A stretch of DNA of 64,000 bases from NCBI RefSeq assembly GCF_000092065.1, contig NC_009357.1, forward strand, positions 372,001 to 436,000, given 5' to 3'. Under the pieces are notes generated by a model that saw only the letters and a program-made list of their open reading frames with translations, was not told the origin of the DNA and made no database searches. The DNA comes from Ostreococcus lucimarinus CCE9901. Its lineage: Eukaryota; Chlorophyta; Mamiellophyceae; Mamiellales; Bathycoccaceae. Made by a program: the position numbers and the translations under genes. This document shows positions 29,128 to 38,979 of this stretch, in pieces; positions within the stretch are counted from its first letter, which is position 1; each line of letters opens with the position of its first letter.

Positions 29128-30111
29128 CTACTCTGGATCCGGGAGTTCCGCTAGCAAGCTCAAGAGCATGGATCGCTCAGATTGAAACGACTCGTCTTCG
29201 CGCGTGGTTTGGAAATCTTCGAGGTAGGTGATGAGCTTGGCTTTGTTCTTGGACAAAATCATCGCCACCGACGCGGGTTTGTCGGGATTTGCGACAAACA
29301 CCTTGAAGATGTGAAACGCTTCAAACTGAATCGATTTCGATTCATCTCGCATCAAATTCATCATTAAGCACAGGTTTTCAACTTCCGCGACGTATTTCAG
29401 CATCACGGTCACGTTCGCGCTGTCGAGCAAGAGTTCGCCGAGCAGTTTGAGCGCCTGTCGGCGAGTGACGTAGTTACCCTTTTCCAAAAGATCCGTGTAC
29501 GCCTTGACGAACCTCTCGTAATTCGCGTTCAAGAACTCCGCCGCCACGTCTTTATGTCTCGTCAACGCCTCTCGAAACGTCGCCATCGCATCGCTCGCGA
29601 TTTCAAACGTTTCCAACTGCATGTACTCGAACATTTTCCAAAAGTTTTCCCCGTACAAAATCTTTCGCACCAGCGTCTCGTTCCTACACATATCCCTCAG
29701 CATCGCCCCGAACGTCAACGCCACGTCCGAGTTTTCGTACCCTCGCGCGATCGCCTCCAAAACCTCCGGGTTCTCGCTCAGATCCTCCACCACGACGTCG
29801 TGTCCCCGCACCGACGTGCGCACGATGCAATTAAAAACCGTCGCCGCGTCCTTCCTCGTCTCGAACGGCAGATGCGGCAGGTGCGAGACGATCTGCGCCA
29901 CCAGTCCGCACGCATTCGCCTTCACCACGAGCGTCTCGCACGCTTGCTGCGCCGACGCATCGCCGCTCAGCAACAGCGCTCGCATCTCTCCAAAGTACTT
30001 GCTCACGCTCTCCACATCCTTGGCGCTCGTGCGATCGACGCGCAGGCGCTCGAGGGCGGCGTGCGACTTCGTGACGAGCTCTTCGGGCGTGCGGACCTTT
30101 TTGCCGAACAT
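29128..30111 (-). CDS. CAB39: Mo25/CAB39-like scaffold protein
   Basis: A 327-aa armadillo-like helical repeat protein of the Mo25 family, which binds the STRAD pseudokinase and STE20/GCK kinases. Family stretches include MFGKKVRTPEELV, TVFNCIVRT, the tail of repeat 5 (FEYMQLETFEIASDAMATFREAL), NYVTRRQALKLLGELLLD and KSIQFEAFHIFKVFVANP, and MLLSLLAELPD near the end. Length matches human CAB39 (341 aa). The sequence is well conserved throughout, with no N-terminal extension, so cytosolic. It is divergent from the DUF3181 gene with 86 bp between starts. Role is inferred from the family: kinase scaffold in polarity or cell-division control. Confidence 0.93.
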   Translation of the reverse strand: MFGKKVRTPEELVTKSHAALERLRVDRTSAKDVESVSKYFGEMRALLLSGDASAQQACETLVVKANACGLVAQIVSHLPHLPFETRKDAATVFNCIVRTSVRGHDVVVEDLSENPEVLEAIARGYENSDVALTFGAMLRDMCRNETLVRKILYGENFWKMFEYMQLETFEIASDAMATFREALTRHKDVAAEFLNANYERFVKAYTDLLEKGNYVTRRQALKLLGELLLDSANVTVMLKYVAEVENLCLMMNLMRDESKSIQFEAFHIFKVFVANPDKPASVAMILSKNKAKLITYLEDFQTTREDESFQSERSMLLSLLAELPDPE

Positions 30112-30197
30112 CGCGACGCGCGCGCGACGCGCGAAGCTCTGTGCGGGCGACGCGTGTCCTCGGCACCCGCAGGCGCGTCACAATCAGCCGCGGTACC

Positions 30198-30767
30198 ATG
30201 CGACCGAGTCTGTTGACGTCCGATCGCGCCCAACACAGCGCCGCGCGCCTATCCCGCGCCCGCGACGCCGTCGCGCGCCAGCGCGCGGCGTTCCAGAGGT
30301 TTCAAACGACGCGCGGAAGCGATGGATTCGCATCGACGTCGTCGCGCGAATCGCCCGCGTGTAGCGCCGTGCGCGAATCCACGCGCACGCGCGCGACGCC
30401 GAAAGACACCAACGTGTTCATCGAATCGTTCTTCGACCTCGCGGACACCGTCGCTGGCGGACGCGAAGGCCCCGGGTTCTCCAAGCTCGCCGAGCGCATC
30501 GGCGACGACGTCTACGTCCAAGTCAACGCGTGGCGACTCTACACGCGCGACATGAAATTCCACGACGGCTTGGCCAAGGTATTCGCGGTGAAAATCGCAC
30601 AAAACAGCAATAAAATCGACGACGCGGTGATCGACGAAGTCTTAGGCGTCGTTCGCGTGCCTTTGGGGGGCGGGAAATCCGACGTCCCGCTCGGCGATTT
30701 GTGCCCGTCGCCGAGCGTGAACAATTTGAAGAACATCTTGCGCGATTACGTGGACGATCGTCTGTGA
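30198..30767 (+). CDS. DUF3181 protein, predicted plastid-targeted
   Basis: A 189-aa protein. The N-terminal 70 residues are Ser/Arg/Ala-rich, typical of a chloroplast transit peptide. The mature part (about 78-187) matches cyanobacterial DUF3181: FSKLAERIGDDVYVQVNAWRLYTRDMKFHDGLAKVF, then DEVLGVVRVPLGGGKSDVPLGDL and LKNILRDYVDDRL. The family is found in cyanobacteria and plastid lineages, and its function is unknown. The match is my reading of the conserved VxVxxWRLYxRD and VPLGGG/PLxDL patterns. The start is the ATG at 30198; the codon at 30141 is GTG. The cyanobacterial origin and transit peptide suggest an endosymbiotic gene transfer. Confidence 0.75.
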   Translation: MRPSLLTSDRAQHSAARLSRARDAVARQRAAFQRFQTTRGSDGFASTSSRESPACSAVRESTRTRATPKDTNVFIESFFDLADTVAGGREGPGFSKLAERIGDDVYVQVNAWRLYTRDMKFHDGLAKVFAVKIAQNSNKIDDAVIDEVLGVVRVPLGGGKSDVPLGDLCPSPSVNNLKNILRDYVDDRL

Positions 30768-32739
<1,972 letters not shown>

Positions 32740-32878
32740 ACATCTTTCCCGTCTCTTATCGTTGCGATCGTAGGGTGACTTCTAGAGTCCTGGATTAATC
32801 TCATTTATCAACTGTCTGATATCCAAAGCCGCCTCGCCGCGCCGCCGCGCCCGCAGACCTCGACGCCCGCGAGCGGCC

Positions 32879-33679
32879 ATGAGCGACGCCGAGCGTCGCG
32901 CGGACGAAAGAGACGCGTTGAAAGCCATCCTCGGCGTCGACGCCGTCGAATACACCTCCGCGTCGACGATGCGCGTGCGCATAAAAGACGAAGCGTTTTG
33001 GTGCGACGCGTCGTTGCGAACGCCCGACGACTACCCGAGCTCGAGCGCGCTGGACGTGCACGCGGTCGTGAGCGACGCGTTGAATCGTGAGCACGAAGCG
33101 GCGATCGTCGCGCGCGCGAGAGAGGTGGCGCGCGCGAGCGTGGGCGAGGAAAGCGCGTACGCCGTCGTCGCCGAGTTGGAGCAAAGTTTCAAGGAAGTCT
33201 TGGCGGAGGCGCGGGCGGCACGCGAGAGCGCGCGGACGACGACGACGGTCGAGGAGGACTATCACGCCGTCGTGCGCATCGATCACATGAACGATTCGGT
33301 TGGATATGTGAAATTGCTCAAGAAATGGTGCGAAGGGGAAGGCTTGGGCGCGCGCGCGCTTCACAAGCCGGCGACGGCGTCGGGTCGGATCGAGGGCGTG
33401 TTCGTCGCGTTATCCGGCCCGAATGACGGCATCAAATCGTTTTTGCAACGACTGCGCACCGAGCTCGTGGACGTGGATTCGAAGGGCGTCCGGTGTCGCG
33501 AACGCAAAGCGACGACTTTGTGTCACCGCAAGCGCAGCACGGTGAAACCTGGCGAGCGCGCCGTGGAATCGTTCCATGGATTCGAGTTGATTCCGTACGA
33601 CACGGAGGGACAGCTCGAGGACGCGCTCGCGAAGCTCAACCTCTTGCACGTCGGCGACGGCGCGAGCCGATTCGCTTAG
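32879..33679 (+). CDS. RWD-domain/DUF1115 protein (RWDD2-like)
   Basis: A 266-aa protein. The N-terminal RWD-like part (ERDALKAILGVDAVEY, DDYPSSSALDVHAVV) is followed by a helical linker and then the DUF1115 domain. DUF1115 runs about 135-255, with YHAVVRIDHMNDSVGYVKLLKKWCEGEGLG, VFVALSGPNDGIKSFLQRLRTELVDVDSKG, and a CRERKATTLCHRK segment. The layout matches RWDD2A/B-type proteins, whose function is poorly known. No targeting signal is seen. The stop lies 108 bp from that of the convergent ANAPC13 gene. Confidence 0.82.
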   Translation: MSDAERRADERDALKAILGVDAVEYTSASTMRVRIKDEAFWCDASLRTPDDYPSSSALDVHAVVSDALNREHEAAIVARAREVARASVGEESAYAVVAELEQSFKEVLAEARAARESARTTTTVEEDYHAVVRIDHMNDSVGYVKLLKKWCEGEGLGARALHKPATASGRIEGVFVALSGPNDGIKSFLQRLRTELVDVDSKGVRCRERKATTLCHRKRSTVKPGERAVESFHGFELIPYDTEGQLEDALAKLNLLHVGDGASRFA

Positions 33680-33787
33680 AAGATATAGCCAACGTAGTAA
33701 TACATCGCCGGCGACGGATGTCGATCCGGACGACGTCGTCATCGCCGTCGCGTCGCGCGCCCGCGCGACCGTCGCGCCCCGTGTCTC

Positions 33788-34213
33788 TCACCTCACATCG
33801 TTCAAACCTAAATCCTTCCACGTCTCGTCTTCGTTTCCTCCCGTCCCGCCGTCCTCTGTCGCGAAAACCGAACCGTCGTCGTCGTCGTCTCGTCAGTCGT
33901 TCGCCTCGAACGCGCGCGCGTCGTCCGCGCGCCTCGTCCGCCCCACTCCACGCACCGTTCCCCTCCTCCGCGTCGTCCACCGGCGCCGCCATCTCCGCGT
34001 TCAACCGCACCGCTGCGCGCGCCGTCGTCCATCGTTCGCCTCGTCAGTCGCCGTCGCCTTTTTCCGCGTCGCCGTCGTCTCGCGTTTTTCACGCGCGCCC
34101 GCGCGTTTCGTCCCCGGTCCCGACGCACCGTCGTCCGGCAGCGCGTCGTTCGCCCACGCGTCGTCGACGACGTCGATCGCGCGCCAGTCCGCGCGCACCG
34201 CGCCGTCCTCCAT
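33788..34213 (-). CDS. ANAPC13: ANAPC13 (APC13/SWM1), small anaphase-promoting-complex subunit, two introns
   Basis: A 69-aa subunit of the APC/C ubiquitin ligase in three exons: 34129-34213, 33956-34012 and 33788-33855. Intron 1 is 34013-34128 (116 nt) and intron 2 is 33856-33955 (100 nt). Both have a GTGCGT donor, an ACTGAC branch block and a CAG/ACAG acceptor, and both joins are in frame. Exon 1 gives DWRAIDVVDDAWANDALPDD, matching the conserved DGRILDLIDDAWREDKLP of APC13. Exon 3 gives DETWKDLGLNDVR, matching the conserved KWTDLxLQ end. Family length is 74 aa. No single ORF covers this gene. Splicing is inferred and should be checked with a transcript. Confidence 0.8.
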
Positions 34214-34464
34214 CGTCGTCGTCTGTCGCGCGTGCGACGCGATTCGTTGCGACGCCGCGCGCGTGTTTTGAAAAACGCGCGAAACATACCACCGAGGGCG
34301 GACCCGAGATAGCACTATAACGGATCCGAATACCACTAAAGCGGCCCCGAACCGGAAAAATTTATATATCGCCCCTTTAGAGAGTACCTACACACATGAC
34401 GAGTCATGAACCGTGGATATATACGTATTTTACACCGAACCACTTAAAGCGGACCCAAAAAATG

Positions 34465-34530
34465 CGGTCGGTCGGTCGGTCGGTCGGTCGGTCGGTCGGT
34501 CGGTCGGTCGGTCGGTCGGTCGGTCGGTCG
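34465..34530. repeat. (CGGT)16 microsatellite
   Basis: A 66-bp perfect tandem repeat of CGGT (16.5 units), about 85 bp upstream of the mitochondrial carrier start. It could fold into purine/pyrimidine-rich alternative structures and is expected to be polymorphic. Confidence 0.95.
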
Positions 34531-34563
34531 CCGCGTGGGGGCCTCGCGCGCGATGATTATCGT

Positions 34564-34611
34564 CGCGTCTGGATAACGCGTCATCGCGCGACGACGCGTT
34601 ATCCAGACGCG
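34564..34611. repeat. Perfect 19-bp inverted repeat (hairpin) abutting a start codon
   Basis: The arm CGCGTCTGGATAACGCGTC (34564-34582) is exactly complementary to 34593-34611, with a 10-nt loop. It ends two bases before the ATG at 34614 of the mitochondrial carrier gene. In RNA it would form a very stable stem in the 5' UTR if the 34614 start is used. It would stay in the UTR if translation starts at the alternative ATG at 34821. Confidence 0.9.
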
Positions 34612-34613
34612 CG

Positions 34614-35690
34614 ATGACGATGGCTCGCGACGGTGACGACGCGCGAGCGCTCATCTACGGCCTGCGACCGTTCGCGCCGAGCGCGGCGCTGCGACGACGA
34701 CGCGATGGGGGGGCGGGACTCGACGCGACGACGCGCGGCGGCCGCGCGCCGGGCGCGCGCGCGCGAGGGACGAACGCGGCGCCGTTCGCGGCGAGCGCGA
34801 GCGAAAGCGACGCGGCGGGGATGAAATTCGCGAAGGATGTGTTCGCGGGGACGTGCGGCGGGGTCACGGTGACGCTGCTGGGGCACCCGTTCGACACGGT
34901 GAAGGTTTTGTTGCAGACGCAGAGCAGTAAGAATCCGGTGTACTCGGGGGCGGTGGACGCGGCGAGCAAGGTGATCAAGGCGGAGGGCGTGGGAGGATTG
35001 TATCGTGGGGTGACGTCGCCGCTCGCGGGACAGATGTTCTTCCGGGCGACGCTGTTTTTTGCGTACGCGCGCGCGAAGGAATTCGTGGGGGTGTCTCCGG
35101 AGGACCCGCTGAGTTACGCGAAGGCGGGCGCGATGGCGTGGTTGGCGGGGACGTTCTTTGAGTCTCCGATCGATTTGTACAAATCGCAGTGGCAATGTCA
35201 ACTCGTCAAGGCGAAGGCTGATCCCACGTACAAGTCGCCGTACGGAAGCGTGGTGGACGTCGTCAAGGAGTCGTGGAAGTACAACGGCGTTCGCGGGCCG
35301 TACCAGGCGTTTCACGCGACGATGGCGCGGAACTTGCCCGCCGGCGCGGTGTACTTTGGGGTGTTTGAAAACGTGAAGAACTCGTTCGCGAAGACGAACG
35401 AGGATGGAAAAGCGACGAACGCGCAAATTATTTTATCCGGAGGCATCGGTGGTTTCTTTTACTGGTCGTTGTTCTATCCCATCGACGTCATCAAGAGCGC
35501 CTTGATGACGGACGCCGTGAACCCGGCCAAGCGCAAATTTACCGGATTCTTCGATGCCGCGGGCAAGCTGTACGCCTCGGGCGGCGTCAAGGCTTTTTAC
35601 AGAGGCCTTGTCCCGTGTCTCTTGCGCGCGTCTCCCGCCAACGCGGGTATGCTCTTCACGGTGGACTACATTCGGCGCATCATAGATTGA
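34614..35690 (+). CDS. Mitochondrial carrier family protein (carnitine/acylcarnitine-like)
   Basis: A 358-aa SLC25-type inner-membrane carrier. Three repeats carry the signatures GHPFDTVKVLLQ, ESPIDLYKSQWQ and FYPIDVIKSALM, each with P-x-D/E-x-x-K. The first repeat opens KDVFAGTCGGVTVTLLGHPFDTVKV, very close to the carnitine/acylcarnitine and BOU/basic amino acid carrier group. The substrate is not certain. The conserved part starts at the Met encoded at 34821. The preceding 69 residues are Arg/Ala/Gly-rich and may be a cleavable presequence or untranslated. A perfect hairpin abuts the upstream ATG. Confidence 0.87.
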   Translation: MTMARDGDDARALIYGLRPFAPSAALRRRRDGGAGLDATTRGGRAPGARARGTNAAPFAASASESDAAGMKFAKDVFAGTCGGVTVTLLGHPFDTVKVLLQTQSSKNPVYSGAVDAASKVIKAEGVGGLYRGVTSPLAGQMFFRATLFFAYARAKEFVGVSPEDPLSYAKAGAMAWLAGTFFESPIDLYKSQWQCQLVKAKADPTYKSPYGSVVDVVKESWKYNGVRGPYQAFHATMARNLPAGAVYFGVFENVKNSFAKTNEDGKATNAQIILSGGIGGFFYWSLFYPIDVIKSALMTDAVNPAKRKFTGFFDAAGKLYASGGVKAFYRGLVPCLLRASPANAGMLFTVDYIRRIID

Positions 35691-35761
35691 TTTGTTTAGG
35701 AGATTTTAAGTCAGTACTATCACCGACACATCGCTCAACGGATTCTAGTGTCTAATCGGCG

Positions 35762-36379
35762 TTACAATTCTAATTTCTTCGCGGCGACGACCACACCGTC
35801 GGCGTCGGCGTACACGTAGCTCCCCGGCTCGAAATCGACGCCGGCGAAACTCACCCGCGCGTCTCGACGTCCCGGATCCCGCTTACTACTCTTCAACGGG
35901 TGCGTCCCTATCGCCTTCACGCCGACATCAAATCTCGCGATATCTTCGCTATCACGCACGCACCCATTCACGATGATACCACTCCATCCATTCGTCGCCG
36001 CCATCTCCGCCAAGTTGTCTCCCAACAGCGCGCAGCGCGTCGACGCGCCGCCGTCGACGACGAGCACTCGCCCCCTCCCCGGCTCTTCGAGCGCCGCTCG
36101 GACGAGAGGATTATTTTCGTAGCACGACACGGTCGTCACCTCACCGTGAAACCGTCGTCGACCGCCGAAATCCTTGAAATAATTCGGCGTCGCCACGCGC
36201 ACCGCGCGCGCCGTCGTCGCGTCGTCCACGTTTTCTGGATGATGCGCGTCGCACGCGTCCGCCGTGCCGAACCTCGACGCGTTCGCGGGCGGTGACGGCG
36301 TCGCGGGCGTCGCGTGCGTCGTCGTCGAACGCGCGGCCGAGCGCGCGACCTCGAGCGCGAGTCGACGCGCGCGCGACAT
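35762..36379 (-). CDS. RraA-like protein (HMG/CHA aldolase family)
   Basis: A 205-aa protein of the RraA family, related to the RNase E inhibitor RraA of E. coli and to 4-hydroxy-4-methyl-2-oxoglutarate aldolase. Typical stretches: NYFKDFGGRRRFHGEVTTVSCYENNPLV, GRGRVLVVDGGASTRCALLGDNLAEMA, GWSGIIVNGCVRDSEDI, GVKAIGTHPLKS and GSYVYADADGVVVA. The GDNLAEMAxxNGW and GCVRD segments form the metal/ligand site. The first 35 residues are Ser/Thr/Ala-rich and may be a transit peptide. The start is the ATG at 36379; the codon 15 positions upstream is GTG. Plants have several such proteins, with roles from RNA-degradosome modulation to aldolase activity. Confidence 0.88.
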   Translation of the reverse strand: MSRARRLALEVARSAARSTTTHATPATPSPPANASRFGTADACDAHHPENVDDATTARAVRVATPNYFKDFGGRRRFHGEVTTVSCYENNPLVRAALEEPGRGRVLVVDGGASTRCALLGDNLAEMAATNGWSGIIVNGCVRDSEDIARFDVGVKAIGTHPLKSSKRDPGRRDARVSFAGVDFEPGSYVYADADGVVVAAKKLEL

Positions 36380-36534
36380 CGCGCGCGCCGCTGTGGGGAC
36401 CGGTCGGGCGCGTCCCCAAACCACGGCGCGTCCCGACGCGCGCGCGACGGCGTCGACGCGTCGACGACGGATCGACGCGCGTGAGACGATAGCGTGCGAA
36501 CGCTCGATCGTCTCGCGCGCGATCGACGCGCGCG

Positions 36535-37284
36535 ATGGAGCGATGCGCGGAGGAACAAGCGATGGAAATCGAGGCGCTGGAGAGCATCCTCATGGGTGAC
36601 ATGCGTAAACTTCCCGACGATTCCGGGGACGGGATCGCCTCGATCGCGAACTGCGCGCAATACCAGATTGAAATCAGCGCGTACGGTGATAACGATAGCG
36701 TGCCCGAGGACGAGGACGAGGACGACGCGGTGTTGGGATTGGTGTTCGCGCACTCGGAGACGTACCCGGACGAGCCGCCGAGCCTGAAGTGTCGCAGCGT
36801 GCGAGGCCTGCGCGAGCACGAGTTGGCGGATATCAGCGCGAAAGTGATGAAACAGGCGAGTGAGAGCGTGGGGGCGCCGATGATTTTTGACTTGGTGCAG
36901 ACGTGTAAGGAGTGGATGCGTCGGCGCGTCGGCGCGAGCGACGTCGTCGACGAGGAAACCGAGGAGCAGCTCAAGGCTCGACTCGAGGCCGAGGCCGAGG
37001 AGCGCTTGCGTCAAATGCGTCTCGTGGGCACGCCCGTGACACCAGAGAACTTCAAGGCGTGGCAGGCGGCATACATGGCGGAGATGGGCGAATCTCTCGT
37101 GCCCGCCGAGTCGCGCGTCGACGGCAGGCTCACCGGTCGGCGATACTTTGAGACGCGTTCGGCGAAGGAATTACAGGATGATCTCGACGCCCAGGACGAG
37201 GACGGGGACTCCATCGACGGCAACGACGATGATGATGATGACTTCAGTTCTTCCGACCGATCAGACTCCGATCGCGATGATTAA
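36535..37284 (+). CDS. RWDD1: RWD-domain protein RWDD1/GIR2 (DFRP2-like)
   Basis: A 249-aa protein starting with an RWD domain (ERCAEEQAMEIEALESILMGDMRKL, LVFAHSETYPDEPPSLKC), followed by a helical region. That region reads EEQLKARLEAEAEERLRQMRLVGTPVTPENFKAWQAAYMAEMG, the DFRP-type motif known to contact DRG2 GTPase and RWDD1/GIR2. The acidic tail (NDDDDDDFSSSDRSDSDRDD) is typical. A role in DRG2 and GCN2-related translation control is expected from the family; nothing else in the window links to it. The start ATG is 155 bp from the divergent RraA gene. Confidence 0.87.
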   Translation: MERCAEEQAMEIEALESILMGDMRKLPDDSGDGIASIANCAQYQIEISAYGDNDSVPEDEDEDDAVLGLVFAHSETYPDEPPSLKCRSVRGLREHELADISAKVMKQASESVGAPMIFDLVQTCKEWMRRRVGASDVVDEETEEQLKARLEAEAEERLRQMRLVGTPVTPENFKAWQAAYMAEMGESLVPAESRVDGRLTGRRYFETRSAKELQDDLDAQDEDGDSIDGNDDDDDDFSSSDRSDSDRDD

Positions 37285-37412
37285 TCGTTCGCGTAAAGCG
37301 CGCATAGCCTAGGATAGTTGTAGAGCTCGGATAGCACGAAGTCGAATAGGAAACGTCACACCGCCGCGCTGGCGCGCGCGGCGCCCCGTCGGGGCCGACA
37401 CAGCGACGCGCG

Positions 37413-38918
37413 ATGGACAATCCTTACGCTGACCTCAGCGCCGCGAACGATGAGGAATCAGCCGGCCTCGTCCGCGCGAACGACGAAAACGCGTGCGACT
37501 CGAGCTCGAACGATGAAAACGCGTCACCGCTCGTTCAGTTAGACGCCACGGAACACTCGGTCGACGCCAGGCTGCCGCGAGCGGACGTGCGGACGATTGC
37601 GCTGAACACGTGGCTTTACATGGCGACGCCGATGTCCATGCCGGCCACGGTCGCCGTCGCGGGCGCGAGATGGTCGATGGTTTTTTTCACATACAGCGCG
37701 GGGTCCACGTACTGGACCGGACGCGTGCTGGGAAAGGCGTTTTTAGCCGATCCGACGTGCACTACGTACGCGAAGATGACGTCTAAGGCGGCGTCGCGGG
37801 TGCTGATTCGTCGGGGCGTAGACGAGAGCAAAGTGGGGAAGTGGGAGCCGCGCATCGAGTTTGCGGTCCTCGTGTTGCAGTTTGTCACGTATTATCTCGA
37901 TGCAACCGTCCAGATAGTGTACATAACGCAGTACTTTGGCCAGACGTTCACAAATGTGAAGATGTGTAGCGCGACCTGGGCGTTGTTCGTGGGCGTGATG
38001 TCGTTACCCGTGGTGCAGATTCCCACGATTCACGACTCTGGGCGCGTCGTAGCGCTACCGTGCGTCGCGGTTGTCGTCGCTCTCGCGGTGTTTTTCGGTG
38101 AGATCCTGTCCACAAGACCGTGGGAGAAGTGTGACCCAGGACCAACGTACGGTCGCGTCGTGACGAGCGCGAGCGTGTTCAATTCGCTTGGGAACTTTGC
38201 GTATGGATTTGGTGGACACGGCTTGTATCCCGAGGAGTTGCGCGAGATGAAACATCCCGAAGATTGGCCGAAGGTGCTGAACATCACGTACGGCACGATG
38301 GTTCCAATATATTTGCTCGTGATGTACTGGGGTTACAAAGCATACGGTGATTTCGCGAAGGGAAATATTAACTTGAACTTTCCGCACAATGGCGCAAACA
38401 TTGTCTCCATGCTGATGCAAAGCGTTCAGTGTTATTATGGCGTCTTCTTCACCTCCATTACGCTCATGATGCGAATTGAGACGTATTTGGGAGTTGACCC
38501 AACACGAGGCTGGAGCGTCGTCACGCGATACGGCGTCTCACCGGCGGTATTTCGCCTTGTGTTTCGAACATTCTTTCTCGCCACCGAAGTCATAGTCGCC
38601 GCGATTTTCCTTGCGGTATCTGGAGACGTCATTCTCGACATCCAATCGCTCGCAGGAGCGGTTGGTATGACGGCTATGACGTTTTTCCTTCCTTCGTTGA
38701 TTCATTACGGGTTCAACATGACTGAAAGGTCGTCAAATCTCGAACGGTTCTGGGTCGTGGTGAACTTCACGATGGGCGTCGCGATCATGTTTTCGGGCTT
38801 GTACGGGTCGCTGTCGAGCCTTTTCGCGAACAAGCTCGTGGACCAGTGCCCGGTGGAGTACGTTTACGCCCCGCACGACCCGAGAGATCCGTGTTACGTC
38901 AGTGGCATTCACTACTGA
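37413..38918 (+). CDS. Amino acid/auxin permease family (AAAP) transporter
   Basis: A 501-aa membrane protein with an acidic cytosolic N-terminus of about 65 residues and about 11 helices. The segment FAYGFGGHGLYPEELREMKHPEDWPKVL is characteristic of AAAP/AVT-type permeases, where a G-x-H-x-x-x-PE/L-x-x-x-M-x-x-P motif precedes TM6. TM regions start at LYMATPMSMPATVAVAGARW, the family's TM1-like breakpoint. The N-terminus has two copies of a NDENA unit (RANDENACDSSSNDENASPL). Substrate: neutral or aromatic amino acids or auxin, not decidable. It is followed after 61 bp by the NmrA-like gene on the same strand. Confidence 0.8.
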   Translation: MDNPYADLSAANDEESAGLVRANDENACDSSSNDENASPLVQLDATEHSVDARLPRADVRTIALNTWLYMATPMSMPATVAVAGARWSMVFFTYSAGSTYWTGRVLGKAFLADPTCTTYAKMTSKAASRVLIRRGVDESKVGKWEPRIEFAVLVLQFVTYYLDATVQIVYITQYFGQTFTNVKMCSATWALFVGVMSLPVVQIPTIHDSGRVVALPCVAVVVALAVFFGEILSTRPWEKCDPGPTYGRVVTSASVFNSLGNFAYGFGGHGLYPEELREMKHPEDWPKVLNITYGTMVPIYLLVMYWGYKAYGDFAKGNINLNFPHNGANIVSMLMQSVQCYYGVFFTSITLMMRIETYLGVDPTRGWSVVTRYGVSPAVFRLVFRTFFLATEVIVAAIFLAVSGDVILDIQSLAGAVGMTAMTFFLPSLIHYGFNMTERSSNLERFWVVVNFTMGVAIMFSGLYGSLSSLFANKLVDQCPVEYVYAPHDPRDPCYVSGIHY

Positions 38919-38979
38919 GCTCCCTATGTTGTACAAAAATGTATTGTCTAACTTCACTTGGAGCCGCGAGCGCGCGCAA

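Larger units (their letters stand above)
34214..34613. other. 400-bp intergenic region with short degenerate repeats
   Basis: Between the start of ANAPC13 and the start of the mitochondrial carrier gene. It holds several degenerate copies of a CACTnnAAAGCGGnCCCGA-like unit (34289-34352 and 34438-34458), then the CGGT tract and hairpin described separately. It is AT-richer than surrounding sequence (TTTATATATC near 34370), which may be a TATA-like element. Confidence 0.5.
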
